Source of the DNA: Porphyromonas pogonae
GTDB lineage: Bacteria > Bacteroidota > Bacteroidia > Bacteroidales > Porphyromonadaceae
DNA length: 64,000 nt
Direction: 5' to 3'
Assembly (NCBI RefSeq): GCF_036320655.1
Contig: NZ_CP143258.1
Span: forward strand, 1,612,001 to 1,676,000
A program made the translations under genes and the position numbers. Positions 53,671 to 62,834 of the stretch are shown here, piece after piece (position 1 is the first letter of the stretch; the number at the start of each line of letters is the position of its first letter). The notes beneath the pieces are model-generated. The model was not told the DNA's origin, did no database searches, and saw only the letters and a list, made by a program, of their open reading frames with translations.

Positions 53671-54446
53671 TATAATTGAGGTTTAAGGTGGATAATATCG
53701 CAAATCTCATCGACCATTAAATCCAAATTACTGCCTTTGAGCAGAACTTTGTCAGCAGGGAAGATCGTTGACAGGAAGACTGCATCGCTTCCCTCAATGG
53801 ATTGTTCCTTGTCATAGCGAACGGATTGAGGAATGGAGGTCTGCATCAATGCTAACCCAAATTGGCGGATAACTCCCTCGTAATGCTCTAACCACTCTTT
53901 TTTGATGCGGCCGTCCACACGATTCCAAAATAGGTGGATCGCTTTCAGGTTTAAATCTTTATGTTCTGTCAACAGTTCGTGGACAGGAATAATAAACGAC
54001 AGTGTACTTTCCATCGACATCCGAGAGGGAGCCATTGGAACAAAAACGTAATCCATTGACATAAAGGTCGAGATTACACCATCGTTGTTGATAGTTCCCG
54101 GCAGGTCAAAAAACACTACATCATAGTCTGTCGACTCGCCTGCTAGGAACTCGCGGGTTTTGTCAATACCCTCTTCGGGCTTAGCGCACACAATCGGATA
54201 AGTTTGCTTGCCGAGCGAATCGAACAGGGTGATGGCTTTGGACTGATAGTGTAGATTAGTCTCCAGCTGGCGAATTTCTCGTTTACGCATTTCATAAACG
54301 CTGCATTGCGGATAGTCGCAATCCATTACAGCTACGTTCAGCCCCTTGAGATAGTGAAGATAGCTTGCCAAAAGCACAGTAAAGGTGCTTTTGCCTACAC
54401 CGCCCTTTTGGGTGGAGAAAGCGATAAATAAAGGTTCTTTTTTCAT
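53670..54446 (-). CDS. ParA-family ATPase
   Basis: A 258-residue ParA/Soj-type ATPase. The deviant Walker A KGGVGKST lies near residues 14-21; other motifs are VAVMDCDYPQ and VVFFDLPGTINNDGVIS (Walker B region). Such ATPases position plasmids or conjugative elements by cycling on the nucleoid, and in Bacteroidales elements they accompany DUF3408 upstream of mob/tra genes. It heads the minus-strand unit; an AT-rich repeat region lies upstream. Confidence 0.9.
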   Translation of the reverse strand: MKKEPLFIAFSTQKGGVGKSTFTVLLASYLHYLKGLNVAVMDCDYPQCSVYEMRKREIRQLETNLHYQSKAITLFDSLGKQTYPIVCAKPEEGIDKTREFLAGESTDYDVVFFDLPGTINNDGVISTFMSMDYVFVPMAPSRMSMESTLSFIIPVHELLTEHKDLNLKAIHLFWNRVDGRIKKEWLEHYEGVIRQFGLALMQTSIPQSVRYDKEQSIEGSDAVFLSTIFPADKVLLKGSNLDLMVDEICDIIHLKPQL

Positions 54447-54770
54447 CTTTTCAAATTTTAGAATAATACATATAGATAGTTATAAGTTTTTCAAGCTTTA
54501 ATTTTTGATGGAAAATTTGATTACTTTCAAGTTGTCTTGTTTTCAAATTACCAAACTACCAAGTTTTCAAGTTTGATAATTTTCAATTTCTCAAAACCGA
54601 AAAACAGCTTAAAAAATATCAATTCGGAAAAACAACAGATTTTCAAATTTTACAGACATATTGAAATTGATATGTTTTCCTAATTTTAGAATCAGCCTAT
54701 TTTAAGTTTTTCAAACTTTCAATCGCGAATGTATAACATTCTGTATTACAATAAATAAAGTTGGATTCTA
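54447..54770. repeat. AT-rich region with repeated TTTTCAA motifs
   Basis: No gene is visible. Between about 54480 and 54725 the heptamer TTTTCAA (often TTTTCAAG or TTTTCAAA) or TTTCAA recurs at least seven times at irregular spacing, all in one orientation. It directly precedes parA, so it could be a partition-complex binding site or simply low-complexity promoter DNA. Confidence 0.4.
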
Positions 54771-54992
54771 TTGCGGTTTTATGAAGTGTTTTGCAGTGGG
54801 AAATTTCAAGTCACCGATACTTTTCAATTGTTTCTGGATGTTTGCCCGAATCTTTCCATAACAAAAATGCCTTGCTTGATTAGTCATTTTTCGAGTAGGC
54901 AAATCGGAGCAGTACGCACCGATTATTTTCCTATCGAAAAAGCAATGTGCAGCACTATTAAGCACAAGAATCCGACTGATATATATTATTGA
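54771..54992 (+). CDS. possible small protein, unrecognised
   Basis: A 73-residue frame starting at TTG: FQLFLDVCPNLSITKMPC, then LISHFSSRQIGAVRTDYF. I recognise no family. The stop codon falls in the loop of a strong hairpin terminator, which mildly supports a real 3' gene end. It may be the remnant C-terminus of a longer protein. Low confidence. Confidence 0.25.
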   Translation: MRFYEVFCSGKFQVTDTFQLFLDVCPNLSITKMPCLISHFSSRQIGAVRTDYFPIEKAMCSTIKHKNPTDIYY

Positions 54993-55010
54993 ATATCAGT
55001 CGGAATTATT
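54971..55010 (+). terminator. strong hairpin terminator
   Basis: Perfect 12-bp stem TCCGACTGATAT / ATATCAGTCGGA with a 10-nt loop, followed by ATTATTATTTTC. It separates the parA side from the mob region. Confidence 0.65.
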
Positions 55011-55179
55011 ATTTTCTTCGTGGTCTGAATCTCTAAAAATATCAGACCATGAACGAAGAAAAAAGATTATTATCGGCTTTTAGTTCTATCCGAATAGTTG
55101 AAAACGATTTTGCTTTTAACGTTTTCAAGACTCAAAAAATCGAATCGCTGACGCATTCGTTTTTTTTCGAATGTTTTAG

Positions 55180-55445
55180 GAGCAAGGTAATCTTTCGGGT
55201 AACCCAAAATTCGCCTGCCGGCTCTTTTGAGTTTTCTCGAAAACCTTGCTCTGCGAGGCTGACGACCTCTCCTCCTGCGCCCGATGGTTGCCTGCGGAGA
55301 GGTCGTCTGAAACCGAAGCCTGCCGCTCCCGATGGTCGCAACTTTGGGGCATTCGGTTGGGACGTACCCGGTAGGATTCGGTACGCTTTTTCGACACTTC
55401 CCGATGGTCAGTGTCTTGTAAGTTGCAGTTGTCCTTTTTAACTCT
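55180..55445 (+). other. hairpin-rich region ahead of mob genes (oriT or structured RNA candidate)
   Basis: Contains stem GACGACCTCTCC / GGAGAGGTCGTC (55261-55272, 55296-55307), stem CGTACC / GGTACG (55363-55368, 55380-55385) and stem GACACT / AGTGTC (55393-55398, 55410-55415). The nonamer CCCGATGGT occurs at 55280, 55328 and 55400; two copies sit in hairpin loops. Spacings are 48 and 72 bp. GC content is higher than the flanks. A 130-codon frame (55049-55441) crosses it but lacks recognisable protein features. Position just 5' of mobC and the relaxase is right for oriT. Confidence 0.5.
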
Positions 55446-55452
55446 TAAGCCT

Positions 55453-55803
55453 ATGGACAACAGCACAGAAAAGAAGAAAGCGAAAGGTCGTCCGCCAAAG
55501 GCAGATGACAAACTCACCAAGTCAATTAATCTCAAATTAACCGCTACCGACTATGAAATAATACAGAAAAAAGCGACGAAAGTAGAGCTAACCATTACAC
55601 AATATGCACGGGAAATAACCTTGAACGGAGGTGTAAAGTCACGCTTTACGGTGGAAGAATTAGACTTGATGCGTAAGCTTTCAGGTGAAGCAAACAACCT
55701 GAATCAACTAGCCAAGCGAGCAAACCAGGCAGGGTTTACTCATGTCGGAAACGAAATTATGGTAGTATTGGAATGGATAAAAACATTGTTTAATGATCGC
55801 TAA
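55453..55803 (+). CDS. MobC-like relaxosome accessory protein
   Basis: A 116-residue protein: KKAKGRPPKADDKLTKSINLKLTATDYEIIQKKATKVELTITQYAREITLNGGV (RHH-like), then LDLMRKLSGEANNLNQLAKRANQAGF, the conserved mob accessory block. Start chosen at ATG 55453 (MDNSTEKKK). It overlaps the relaxase start by 11 bp. Binds oriT in related systems. Confidence 0.87.
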   Translation: MDNSTEKKKAKGRPPKADDKLTKSINLKLTATDYEIIQKKATKVELTITQYAREITLNGGVKSRFTVEELDLMRKLSGEANNLNQLAKRANQAGFTHVGNEIMVVLEWIKTLFNDR

Positions 55804-57223
55804 AAACATAAAAGGGAAAGGGTTTGAGGGCTGCGTTCGCTATGTTTTGAATGATAAACATGAGCTTTTGGAAGCCGAAGGAGTGCTGGCGGAAAGTGCC
55901 GAGAGCATTATCCGAGGCTTTGCCATGCAGCGTTCCATGCGAAGCGAAATCGCCAAACCTGTCGGGCATATTCCTATCTCGTTTGCGCCTGAAGATAAAC
56001 CCCGAATGACTAATGAGTTTATGCTGCAATTAGCAAAAGAGTACATGGAAGAGATGGGAATCGGCAATACACAGTACATAGTCGTTCGTCATCACAATAC
56101 CGACAACGACCATCTGCATATTGTGTACAACCGAATCGACAATGACCTAAAATTGATTTCAGTCAATAATGATTACAAGCGCAACATTGAAGTATGTAAA
56201 AGATTGAAAGATAAGCATGGCTTAACTTATGGGGAGGGTAAAGAGCGTGTCAAATGTGAGAAACTAAATCACCCCGACAAGGCAAAATACCAAATTTACG
56301 ATGCAATCAGGGCAACAATAGTCAACAGTCCCGACTACAAAACCCTCGAAAAGCTACTGAAACCCTATGGAGTAACTATGCAGTTTAAGCTCCGCAGAGG
56401 AACGGATATAGTCGAGGGAGTATCATTCTCTAAGAACAGATGTTCGTTTAAAGGCTCACAGGTAGACAAATTGTTCAGTCATAAGAAGCTTTGCGCTATG
56501 ATGGAGTTTGTGAGACAACATCAAGAAAAAGTCCGATTGCAAGAGCAACAACCTAGAACGCCACGTATATTTGGACTACAACTTACTGTTGAACAACACG
56601 ATAAAATAAAACAAAATGGTTTTGTATTCCTTGAAAATATGACCAACAGTAAAGGAAAATCTTTTTCAGGTTATGTGTTTTCAGATGATAAAGAGAGTAG
56701 ATACTTTGCTCTCAAAAACCGCCCGGATGAATTTGTCAAGTATGGCAAATACGAAATGCGCAGAATGGATAAGCGGCTGATCGAAGCAGGTTGTGTTGCT
56801 CAAGCGACTGTAAAATGGTATGAAGGACAACTGGCTCATCCTTACTTATGGAAACCTGATGCGTTAAAGGATGATGCTGTCAAACTGCTCAAAAACTACA
56901 AACTTGTGGACGATTCCGAATATTGCCTCTCATGGGGTGATCCGAGAATAAAAGCAGTCGAAACCACACAAACAGCAACGGAATCGTCTTCGCAGAGTGT
57001 GGGGCAGGCAACCATAAATAAACCTATTCAACCAGCTTTGGAGAATACTCAATCGTTGGCTGAATCGCTTTCAGATACAGGGAATAGTATCGGCAACACG
57101 TTGTCTGATGCTGCTTCTGCTTTGGGTGGGTTATTTGACTTAAAACCAACTCAAACCGAAGAACAGCAACCCACACTCCCGAAAAAGAAAAAGATTGAGA
57201 AAAAGCGCGGAAGACAATTGTAA
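55793..57223 (+). CDS. relaxase/mobilization nuclease (MobB type)
   Basis: A 476-residue relaxase. The N-terminus is MIAKNIKGKGFEGCVRYVLND; the metal-binding HxH motif is in YIVVRHHNTDNDHLHIVYNRIDNDLK; YGEGKERVKCEKLNHPDKAKYQIYDAI follows. A middle segment of about 130 residues (residues 250-390) is absent from the shorter homologue at 41653. It ends DAASALGGLFDLKP followed by a lysine-rich tail, the same ending style as the homologue. It is the last mobility gene before the putative defence cargo. Confidence 0.92.
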   Translation: MIAKNIKGKGFEGCVRYVLNDKHELLEAEGVLAESAESIIRGFAMQRSMRSEIAKPVGHIPISFAPEDKPRMTNEFMLQLAKEYMEEMGIGNTQYIVVRHHNTDNDHLHIVYNRIDNDLKLISVNNDYKRNIEVCKRLKDKHGLTYGEGKERVKCEKLNHPDKAKYQIYDAIRATIVNSPDYKTLEKLLKPYGVTMQFKLRRGTDIVEGVSFSKNRCSFKGSQVDKLFSHKKLCAMMEFVRQHQEKVRLQEQQPRTPRIFGLQLTVEQHDKIKQNGFVFLENMTNSKGKSFSGYVFSDDKESRYFALKNRPDEFVKYGKYEMRRMDKRLIEAGCVAQATVKWYEGQLAHPYLWKPDALKDDAVKLLKNYKLVDDSEYCLSWGDPRIKAVETTQTATESSSQSVGQATINKPIQPALENTQSLAESLSDTGNSIGNTLSDAASALGGLFDLKPTQTEEQQPTLPKKKKIEKKRGRQL

Positions 57224-57268
57224 AAAATATTTACACATGATATGCATCTATTTGGCATACCATATATG

Positions 57269-57276
57269 TATCTTTG
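57269..57276 (+). promoter_or_regulatory. -7 box of exonuclease-DUF262 operon
   Basis: TATCTTTG, perfect TAnnTTTG, 27 bp upstream of the exonuclease start, in the 80-bp gap behind the relaxase. A TTTGG lies 15 bp further left. Confidence 0.55.
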
Positions 57277-57303
57277 TAGCAAAATATTGATTATCTTCGA
57301 ATA

Positions 57304-57795
57304 ATGAAAAATTTTGTAGCTATAGATTTTGAGACAGCTAACCACCATCGCACCAGCATATGTAGTGTTGGAGTGGTTATTGTTCGTGATGGCGTAGTCA
57401 CAGATACATTTTATAGTCTTGTCAAACCGTACCCCAACTATTATTCGGGATGGGCAACTGAATGTCATGGTTTGTCGGCTCAGGATACAATAGATGCACC
57501 TCTTTTCCCAATAGTGTGGGCTGAAATAGCTTCACAGATTGAAGGATTACTTCTTGTGGCACACAACAAGGGATTTGACGAGCCACATCTTATCAAGTGT
57601 TACGAACATTACAATATGCAGTATCCTAATTATGAATTTAGGTGTACACTTGGAGCTTCACGTAAATGTTTTCCAAAGCTTCCCAATCATCAACTTCACA
57701 CTGTTTCAAACCACATAGGTTACAACTTAGATAATCACCACCATGCTTTAGCCGATGCCGAGGCATGTGCAATGATAGCAATAAAAATTTTGTAA
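57304..57795 (+). CDS. DEDDh-type 3'-5' exonuclease
   Basis: A 163-residue DnaQ-fold exonuclease. Exo I is FVAIDFETAN (Asp, Glu), Exo II is LLVAHNKGFDEPHL (Asp), and Exo III is HHALADAEACA (His, Asp): all metal ligands present. Length fits stand-alone DnaQ/RNase T-like enzymes; DNA versus RNA substrate cannot be told. It is the first gene of a plus-strand unit, 10 bp ahead of the DUF262-HNH gene. Association with two DUF262 proteins points to defence. Confidence 0.88.
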   Translation: MKNFVAIDFETANHHRTSICSVGVVIVRDGVVTDTFYSLVKPYPNYYSGWATECHGLSAQDTIDAPLFPIVWAEIASQIEGLLLVAHNKGFDEPHLIKCYEHYNMQYPNYEFRCTLGASRKCFPKLPNHQLHTVSNHIGYNLDNHHHALADAEACAMIAIKIL

Positions 57796-57805
57796 TATAT
57801 ACATT

Positions 57806-59608
57806 ATGAGTGAACTTAATCCAAAATTTAGATTAAAACCTGTTGCCGAGTTATTAGATGGAGAGCATAATTTTCATATCCCTTCATACCAAAGAGGATA
57901 TAGATGGGACAGAAAACAAGTGGAAGATTTGCTTAAAGATATTTGGGATTTCGCTAGGGATGATGAAAAAAAGAAAACAGATTTTTACTGTTTACAACCA
58001 ATTGTAGTAAAGAGGCAAGATAATAATTGGGTTGTAATTGATGGTCAACAACGATTAACAACGTTATTGTTAATTCTAAATTTCATTAAAGATGGATCAA
58101 GGACTCCATTTGTTGTTAACTCCATAATGTATAGAATCAGCTATCATACACGTGGGAAAATGGATTTCAGCAAACCAGATAAATATGCTGATATTGATAG
58201 TTTTCATGTATTTCAAGCTAAAGCTTTCATTAATAGGTGGTTTGAAGATAGAGTTGAGGAGATTGACTATTCAGCTTTAGAGAAAGTGCTTTTTAATAGG
58301 AGCAAAGATATTCCTCAAGTGAAAATTATATGGTATGTGGCAGATAGTGAAAAAGACATAGATTCCATCAAAATATTTAACAACTTAAATAAAGGAAAAA
58401 TAAAACTTACAAATGCAGAATTAATAAAGGCTCTTTTTGTATTGAAAACGCAAGAATACAAAAATGACAAAAAGGTAGAGGAATTAAATATCGGAGAGCT
58501 AGTTTATGAGTGGAACGAAATAGAGAGCCGTCTGCAGGATAATAGCTTTTGGTATTTTTTGGCAAATAAAAACTATAATCCATCAACTCGCATTGACCTA
58601 ATTTTTGATTTTCTTGCTGAGAAAGATAATAAAGATGATGATGATTTTGCTTATAGAAGATTTCAAAGTCTTTTTGACCGTTCAGATGACCAATTTTGGA
58701 TAAATAATAATATTGAAAATTTTACTGAAGCATGGCAAAAGGTCAAAGAGATTTATCAAACATTTATTTACTGGTTTGAGAATAGTGAGATATATCATTA
58801 TGTTGGTTATTTAGTTTCTAATGGAATTACTATTCGAGTTGTTTACAATGAATGTAAAAACAAATCAAAATCAGATACAATAAAAACGCTTCAAGACCTA
58901 ATAGGAAATAATATTTTAAACTATAATAAGTCTGACATTGAGGGTTTCTCTTATTCTGAAAATTATATGGAATGCAAGCGATTATTACTTTTTTTCAACA
59001 TAGAAACATCTATAAGACAACAAAGATATCAAAACCTTAATGCAAGAAATACTGACTTCATTACGTATTACAAATTTCCATTTGACTTGTATAAATTAAA
59101 TGATTGGGATATTGAGCACGTTGGTTCTCAGAAAGATAACCCACTTAAAGAGGTAAAGGATAAAATAATATGGCTTAGTTATATACCGAATATAGTTAGT
59201 GATGCCACAAATTGGTCTGAACTGAAAATGGAGGCTGAAGCTCTTATAATCACTTTGCGAGAGAAAAATAAAGATGAAGGGAGCAAATTCCAAGAACTTT
59301 ACAATAAAATTATAAAAGTTGTACAGAAAAATGATAATGACACAAAAGATACTCTTGATAATTTAGCACTATTGGATTCGGGTACTAATCGAGGATATGG
59401 TAATGCGCTTTTCCCAACCAAAAGAAAAATTATAATAGAAAATGATATAAAAGGAGTATTTATTCCTGTGTGTACGAAAAATTTATTTTTAAAATACTAT
59501 TCTCCTAATGACGATTGTAACTCACAATGGAAAAATAGTTGGGAAGATGTTGATAGGAAAGCATACATTCAAGCAATTCATCAAACAATTGATTTTATTT
59601 TGAAATAA
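57806..59608 (+). CDS. DUF262 + HNH (DUF1524-like) nuclease, GmrSD-like
   Basis: A 600-residue protein. The N-terminal DUF262 (ParB/sulfiredoxin-like NTPase fold) has IPSYQRGYRW (25-34) and IDGQQRLTTL (78-87), plus the later NNLNKGKIKLTNAELIKALF. The C-terminal HNH-like nuclease has DIEHVG (Asp435-Glu-His438 region) and N528RGYGNALFPTKR. GmrSD enzymes of this architecture restrict DNA with modified cytosines; target here is unknown. It lies between the exonuclease (10 bp) and the larger DUF262 gene (6 bp). Confidence 0.85.
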   Translation: MSELNPKFRLKPVAELLDGEHNFHIPSYQRGYRWDRKQVEDLLKDIWDFARDDEKKKTDFYCLQPIVVKRQDNNWVVIDGQQRLTTLLLILNFIKDGSRTPFVVNSIMYRISYHTRGKMDFSKPDKYADIDSFHVFQAKAFINRWFEDRVEEIDYSALEKVLFNRSKDIPQVKIIWYVADSEKDIDSIKIFNNLNKGKIKLTNAELIKALFVLKTQEYKNDKKVEELNIGELVYEWNEIESRLQDNSFWYFLANKNYNPSTRIDLIFDFLAEKDNKDDDDFAYRRFQSLFDRSDDQFWINNNIENFTEAWQKVKEIYQTFIYWFENSEIYHYVGYLVSNGITIRVVYNECKNKSKSDTIKTLQDLIGNNILNYNKSDIEGFSYSENYMECKRLLLFFNIETSIRQQRYQNLNARNTDFITYYKFPFDLYKLNDWDIEHVGSQKDNPLKEVKDKIIWLSYIPNIVSDATNWSELKMEAEALIITLREKNKDEGSKFQELYNKIIKVVQKNDNDTKDTLDNLALLDSGTNRGYGNALFPTKRKIIIENDIKGVFIPVCTKNLFLKYYSPNDDCNSQWKNSWEDVDRKAYIQAIHQTIDFILK

Positions 59609-59614
59609 GCGACT

Positions 59615-62071
59615 ATGGAAAAATATAACAATACAATGCAACAAGGTATTTCATTTTTGGAGTTAATAGGAAACACTAAAATACTAGTGCCTAAGATTCA
59701 GCGAGATTACGCACAGGGAAGATTAGATAATAAAGCTTCCGAGATAAGAGACAGCTTTCTATCCTCAATATTTGATTCATTAAGTTCAAGTGATAATGAA
59801 CCTTTATTACTTGATTTTATTTATGGCTCTACTCATGACACAGTTTTTACACCATTAGATGGGCAGCAACGTTTAACTACACTTTTTTTATTACACTGGT
59901 ATTTTATTCCTCAAGAGAAGAAATCACTTCTATTTACAATTGATGGAAACTCCTGTTATTCTCAGTTTTCCTATGAGACAAGGATTTCGAGTAAAGATTT
60001 TTGTAATGCATTGGTGACTCATTCATCTAGTGATTTAAAAGCAATACGAAATACAGAAAATGAGAGAAGCAATAGCAAGCCTAAACAGCTATCTGATATA
60101 ATAAAAAATCAATCTTGGTTCCAGTGGTCTTGGCACAAAGACCCTACAGTGAAAGCAATGTTGATAATGCTTGATGAACTTGATAAAAGAGCTAGTGGTT
60201 TTGAGAATCCAAAACTAGTTGAAATTTGGGAACAATTAGCAAATGGAAAAATATTATTTCATTTGCTGCCGCTTGAACAATTTGCTCTTACAGATGAATT
60301 GTATGTGAAAATGAACGCCAGAGGTAAAGAGCTGTCGCAATTTGACATTTTCAAATCAACTTTGGAAGAGCAAATGCGAAAAAATGATGTAAACCAAGAG
60401 ACTCAAGATATATGGCGAAACAATGTAGATAGCATTTGGATTGATATATTTTGGAATAGATTGGCAAAACCATATCTAAGTGATCATGGGAAATCGGAAA
60501 ATGAAGTAGTTTACGTAAATTCTGTTGAAAATGGCTATTTGAGGTTTTTTAAAAGAATGATGGTTTTTCATCTATATTCTATAGATAATCCAATAAATGT
60601 GAACGAATTTTCGGATAAGGATGGGTTGCTAAAGATTGTGGAGTTGAACCGAATATTGCCATTTGAATTTCACGAAGGAGAAAATCTCATAGATAAGATT
60701 CGGGAATATTCAGTCAGAAATGATATTCTCCAATTGATGCCATTTTTATGTAAAACGAAGTTTTTTAATGACTCCTTATTCGATTTTATTATTAAAACAT
60801 TTGCAAATGTAATATATAGGATTAATGATGAGAAGCACGAACTATCAGAAATAATCAATGGTGTTTGGTTTGAACATAAAATACAAAACCTATTTGATGT
60901 TTTTATAGATGAAAAGATTGATTATGATGCTCGTATTCAGTATTATGCGTTGTTAAAATTTAGTGAATATCACAAAGCAGAACACATAGTCAATAACGAA
61001 GCAATGAAAATAGAATTAAATTCATGGATGCGTATAATTCGAAATCTATCAACAAATACCAATACATATTATTATAATACTTGGGATGACTTTTATAAGT
61101 CAATTAAAGTTATTGATGAGTGGTCAGAGTTGGTATACCGCAAAAATCCTAATAATACTATACTTTCATTTCTTTGTCATTTACAAAGCTTAAGTGGTTT
61201 TAATAATGACCAAATTAACGAGGAAATTATTAAAGCGAGATTCATTTCAGATCCTGTATTGGGAGATAAATGGAGCAAAGTTATTCGTGAGGCAGAAGAA
61301 CATAAATATTTCTTAGGTCAAATACGATTTTTGCTTGATTGGTCAGAAGGGGATGTAAAAGTATTTGAGAAATATATGGTTGTTATATCTTCTTTTTTTG
61401 ACGATAATGGTATTATACGAGAACTATCAAATAAACATTTGTTCAATAATACCTTAATGTGTATTGATCAATGGTATTTACTAAACAACTGTTTCGTATA
61501 TGATACTGACAAAAATCGTGATTGGAGTTGGAAAAGATATCTTAGAGAACAGGATAAAGCAAAAAATATAAAATTACTCATAGATGTACTGGATGGTCAT
61601 CATAATATTGAAGATTCATGTCAATCATACATAAAGAATAATATTCCAACAGATTGGCGAAAATGTTTTATTGAATTTCCTCAGATTTATGATGAACTAT
61701 ATGACAAGAAAATTAGTTGGTGGAATTGGGATGATGAAAAAGGGGATGGCGATATTGCTTTGTTGAGTAAAACTCGCTGGTCATCAAGACACAAAGAGCT
61801 TCGAACTTTTTATTGGCACTTGAAATTTAAGCAGAATGAGAATGACACATATCTTGATTCGACCAACGATGCAACTCCGTTTACGGCTATTTTCAACCGG
61901 GAAGATAGAAAAATTCATTTGCAATTTATAGCAACATCGGAAAATGAATGGTTAGGCGAATATCAAATAATGTCATGGAGAACCTCTGATGAGAATAATT
62001 GCAAAGTACACAAGATGCCATCGAGTAACCATCAAGAAATTGAAGATATATTAGAATCTCTATTAATATAG
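59615..62071 (+). CDS. large DUF262 protein
   Basis: An 818-residue protein. The DUF262 signature appears as VPKIQRDYAQGR (25-36) and LDGQQRLTTLFLLHWYF (81-97), with YVKMNARGKELSQFDIFKS near residue 230. The remaining roughly 550 residues are helical and not recognised; no HNH motif was seen. It probably partners the preceding DUF262-HNH protein, with one acting as NTPase/sensor and the other as nuclease; this is inference. Very AT-rich, like its two upstream neighbours. Confidence 0.8.
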   Translation: MEKYNNTMQQGISFLELIGNTKILVPKIQRDYAQGRLDNKASEIRDSFLSSIFDSLSSSDNEPLLLDFIYGSTHDTVFTPLDGQQRLTTLFLLHWYFIPQEKKSLLFTIDGNSCYSQFSYETRISSKDFCNALVTHSSSDLKAIRNTENERSNSKPKQLSDIIKNQSWFQWSWHKDPTVKAMLIMLDELDKRASGFENPKLVEIWEQLANGKILFHLLPLEQFALTDELYVKMNARGKELSQFDIFKSTLEEQMRKNDVNQETQDIWRNNVDSIWIDIFWNRLAKPYLSDHGKSENEVVYVNSVENGYLRFFKRMMVFHLYSIDNPINVNEFSDKDGLLKIVELNRILPFEFHEGENLIDKIREYSVRNDILQLMPFLCKTKFFNDSLFDFIIKTFANVIYRINDEKHELSEIINGVWFEHKIQNLFDVFIDEKIDYDARIQYYALLKFSEYHKAEHIVNNEAMKIELNSWMRIIRNLSTNTNTYYYNTWDDFYKSIKVIDEWSELVYRKNPNNTILSFLCHLQSLSGFNNDQINEEIIKARFISDPVLGDKWSKVIREAEEHKYFLGQIRFLLDWSEGDVKVFEKYMVVISSFFDDNGIIRELSNKHLFNNTLMCIDQWYLLNNCFVYDTDKNRDWSWKRYLREQDKAKNIKLLIDVLDGHHNIEDSCQSYIKNNIPTDWRKCFIEFPQIYDELYDKKISWWNWDDEKGDGDIALLSKTRWSSRHKELRTFYWHLKFKQNENDTYLDSTNDATPFTAIFNREDRKIHLQFIATSENEWLGEYQIMSWRTSDENNCKVHKMPSSNHQEIEDILESLLI

Positions 62072-62097
62072 TGCTATGATTAGGCACAACCTCTATA

Positions 62098-62105
62098 TAT
62101 ATTTG
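62098..62105 (+). promoter_or_regulatory. -7 box of zinc-finger miniprotein
   Basis: TATATTTG inside a GCACAA...TTGTGC dyad (about 62084-62108), about 33 bp upstream of the start at 62138. The dyad could be an operator or the end of the DUF262 transcript. Confidence 0.4.
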
Positions 62106-62137
62106 TGCAATATATTAACAAATAAATTCGAAATAAT

Positions 62138-62389
62138 ATGGCAAATTTTTATTGTGAATACTGCGGACAAAAGTTCTCGTCAGTTAGTTCATTAACGGCA
62201 TCAAGTTGCTCGCGTCATCCTAACGGAGCAGGCAAGGGCAAACACAAACTTTATGAAGGGAGTGAGAAGGCGAAATATACCTGCAAATACTGTGGGCAGT
62301 CTTTCTCCTCACTTTCTTCATTAACGGCATCGAGTTGCTCTAGGCCTCCCAATGGTGCAGGTAAAGGCAAGCATGCTCCTGCATTGTAG
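62138..62389 (+). CDS. tandem zinc-finger miniprotein
   Basis: An 83-residue basic protein made of two near-identical 36-residue units repeating every 43 residues. Each has C-x2-C-x14-C-x11-H: Cys6, Cys9, Cys24, His36 and Cys49, Cys52, Cys67, His79. Shared text is CGQ.FSS.SSLTASSCSR.PNGAGKGKH. The first CxxC resembles C2H2 fingers, but the His spacing is not classical. Nucleic-acid or protein binding is likely; function unknown. It follows the large DUF262 gene by 66 bp. Confidence 0.75.
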   Translation: MANFYCEYCGQKFSSVSSLTASSCSRHPNGAGKGKHKLYEGSEKAKYTCKYCGQSFSSLSSLTASSCSRPPNGAGKGKHAPAL

Positions 62390-62525
62390 AAAGGTAAGCG
62401 GATTCGACTTCCAAATTCGTTTTTAGTCACTGGAATGAATCCACAAGATGCTTTCGAATCCCAACACAATGGCGATGCCGAAAACCATACAGAGTATGCA
62501 AAAATACAAATCAAACATTAATGTT

Positions 62526-62723
62526 ATGCCAGCATATAAATTAACAGCCACAAGACAAATGGGCAAAATACCTAAAGGTTTTGTACTTCAGGTAGCATCA
62601 AACTCTATACCTAAGCCAGATGCGAAAGATGTAGAAAATGCAATTATTCGTGCAGGATTCGATGATAATAATTCGCGTAGCTACAAATCTGCGGGAAATT
62701 GGACTGTTGAAAAACTCGGTTAA
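62526..62723 (+). CDS. small conserved-looking protein, unknown function
   Basis: A 65-residue basic protein: MPAYKLTATRQMGKIPKGFVLQVASNSIPKPDAKDVENAIIRAGFDDNNSRSYKSAGNWTVEKLG. The pattern suggests a compact alpha/beta domain. I do not recognise a named family. The ATG at 62526 gives a compact domain; the frame is open to 62448 but those codons look unrelated. A strong terminator follows 42 bp later, so it closes the unit. Confidence 0.55.
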   Translation: MPAYKLTATRQMGKIPKGFVLQVASNSIPKPDAKDVENAIIRAGFDDNNSRSYKSAGNWTVEKLG

Positions 62724-62764
62724 TGGGAAGCTGCATTTTACAACCATTTCTGCTCCTCGATTCA

Positions 62765-62790
62765 AAACTGCTCAAATGAGCAGTTTTTTT
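62765..62790 (+). terminator. strong intrinsic terminator
   Basis: AAACTGCTC-aaat-GAGCAGTTT followed by five more Ts: textbook hairpin and T-tract. It ends the transcript of the zinc-finger and small-protein genes. Confidence 0.9.
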
Positions 62791-62834
62791 AGACTATTCA
62801 TTTACATGTGCCATTATTTAGCATAACGCAGCCG

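Noticed and set aside
55049-55441. A 130-codon plus-strand frame before mobC
   Set aside because: It crosses the hairpin and CCCGATGGT region; the product is low-complexity with repeated PDG from the nonamers. I treat the region as structured non-coding DNA.
62138-62389. Two near-identical units as a CRISPR-like or other DNA repeat
   Set aside because: The repetition is at protein level with many synonymous differences; only two units exist and no spacers. No CRISPR array was seen anywhere in the window.
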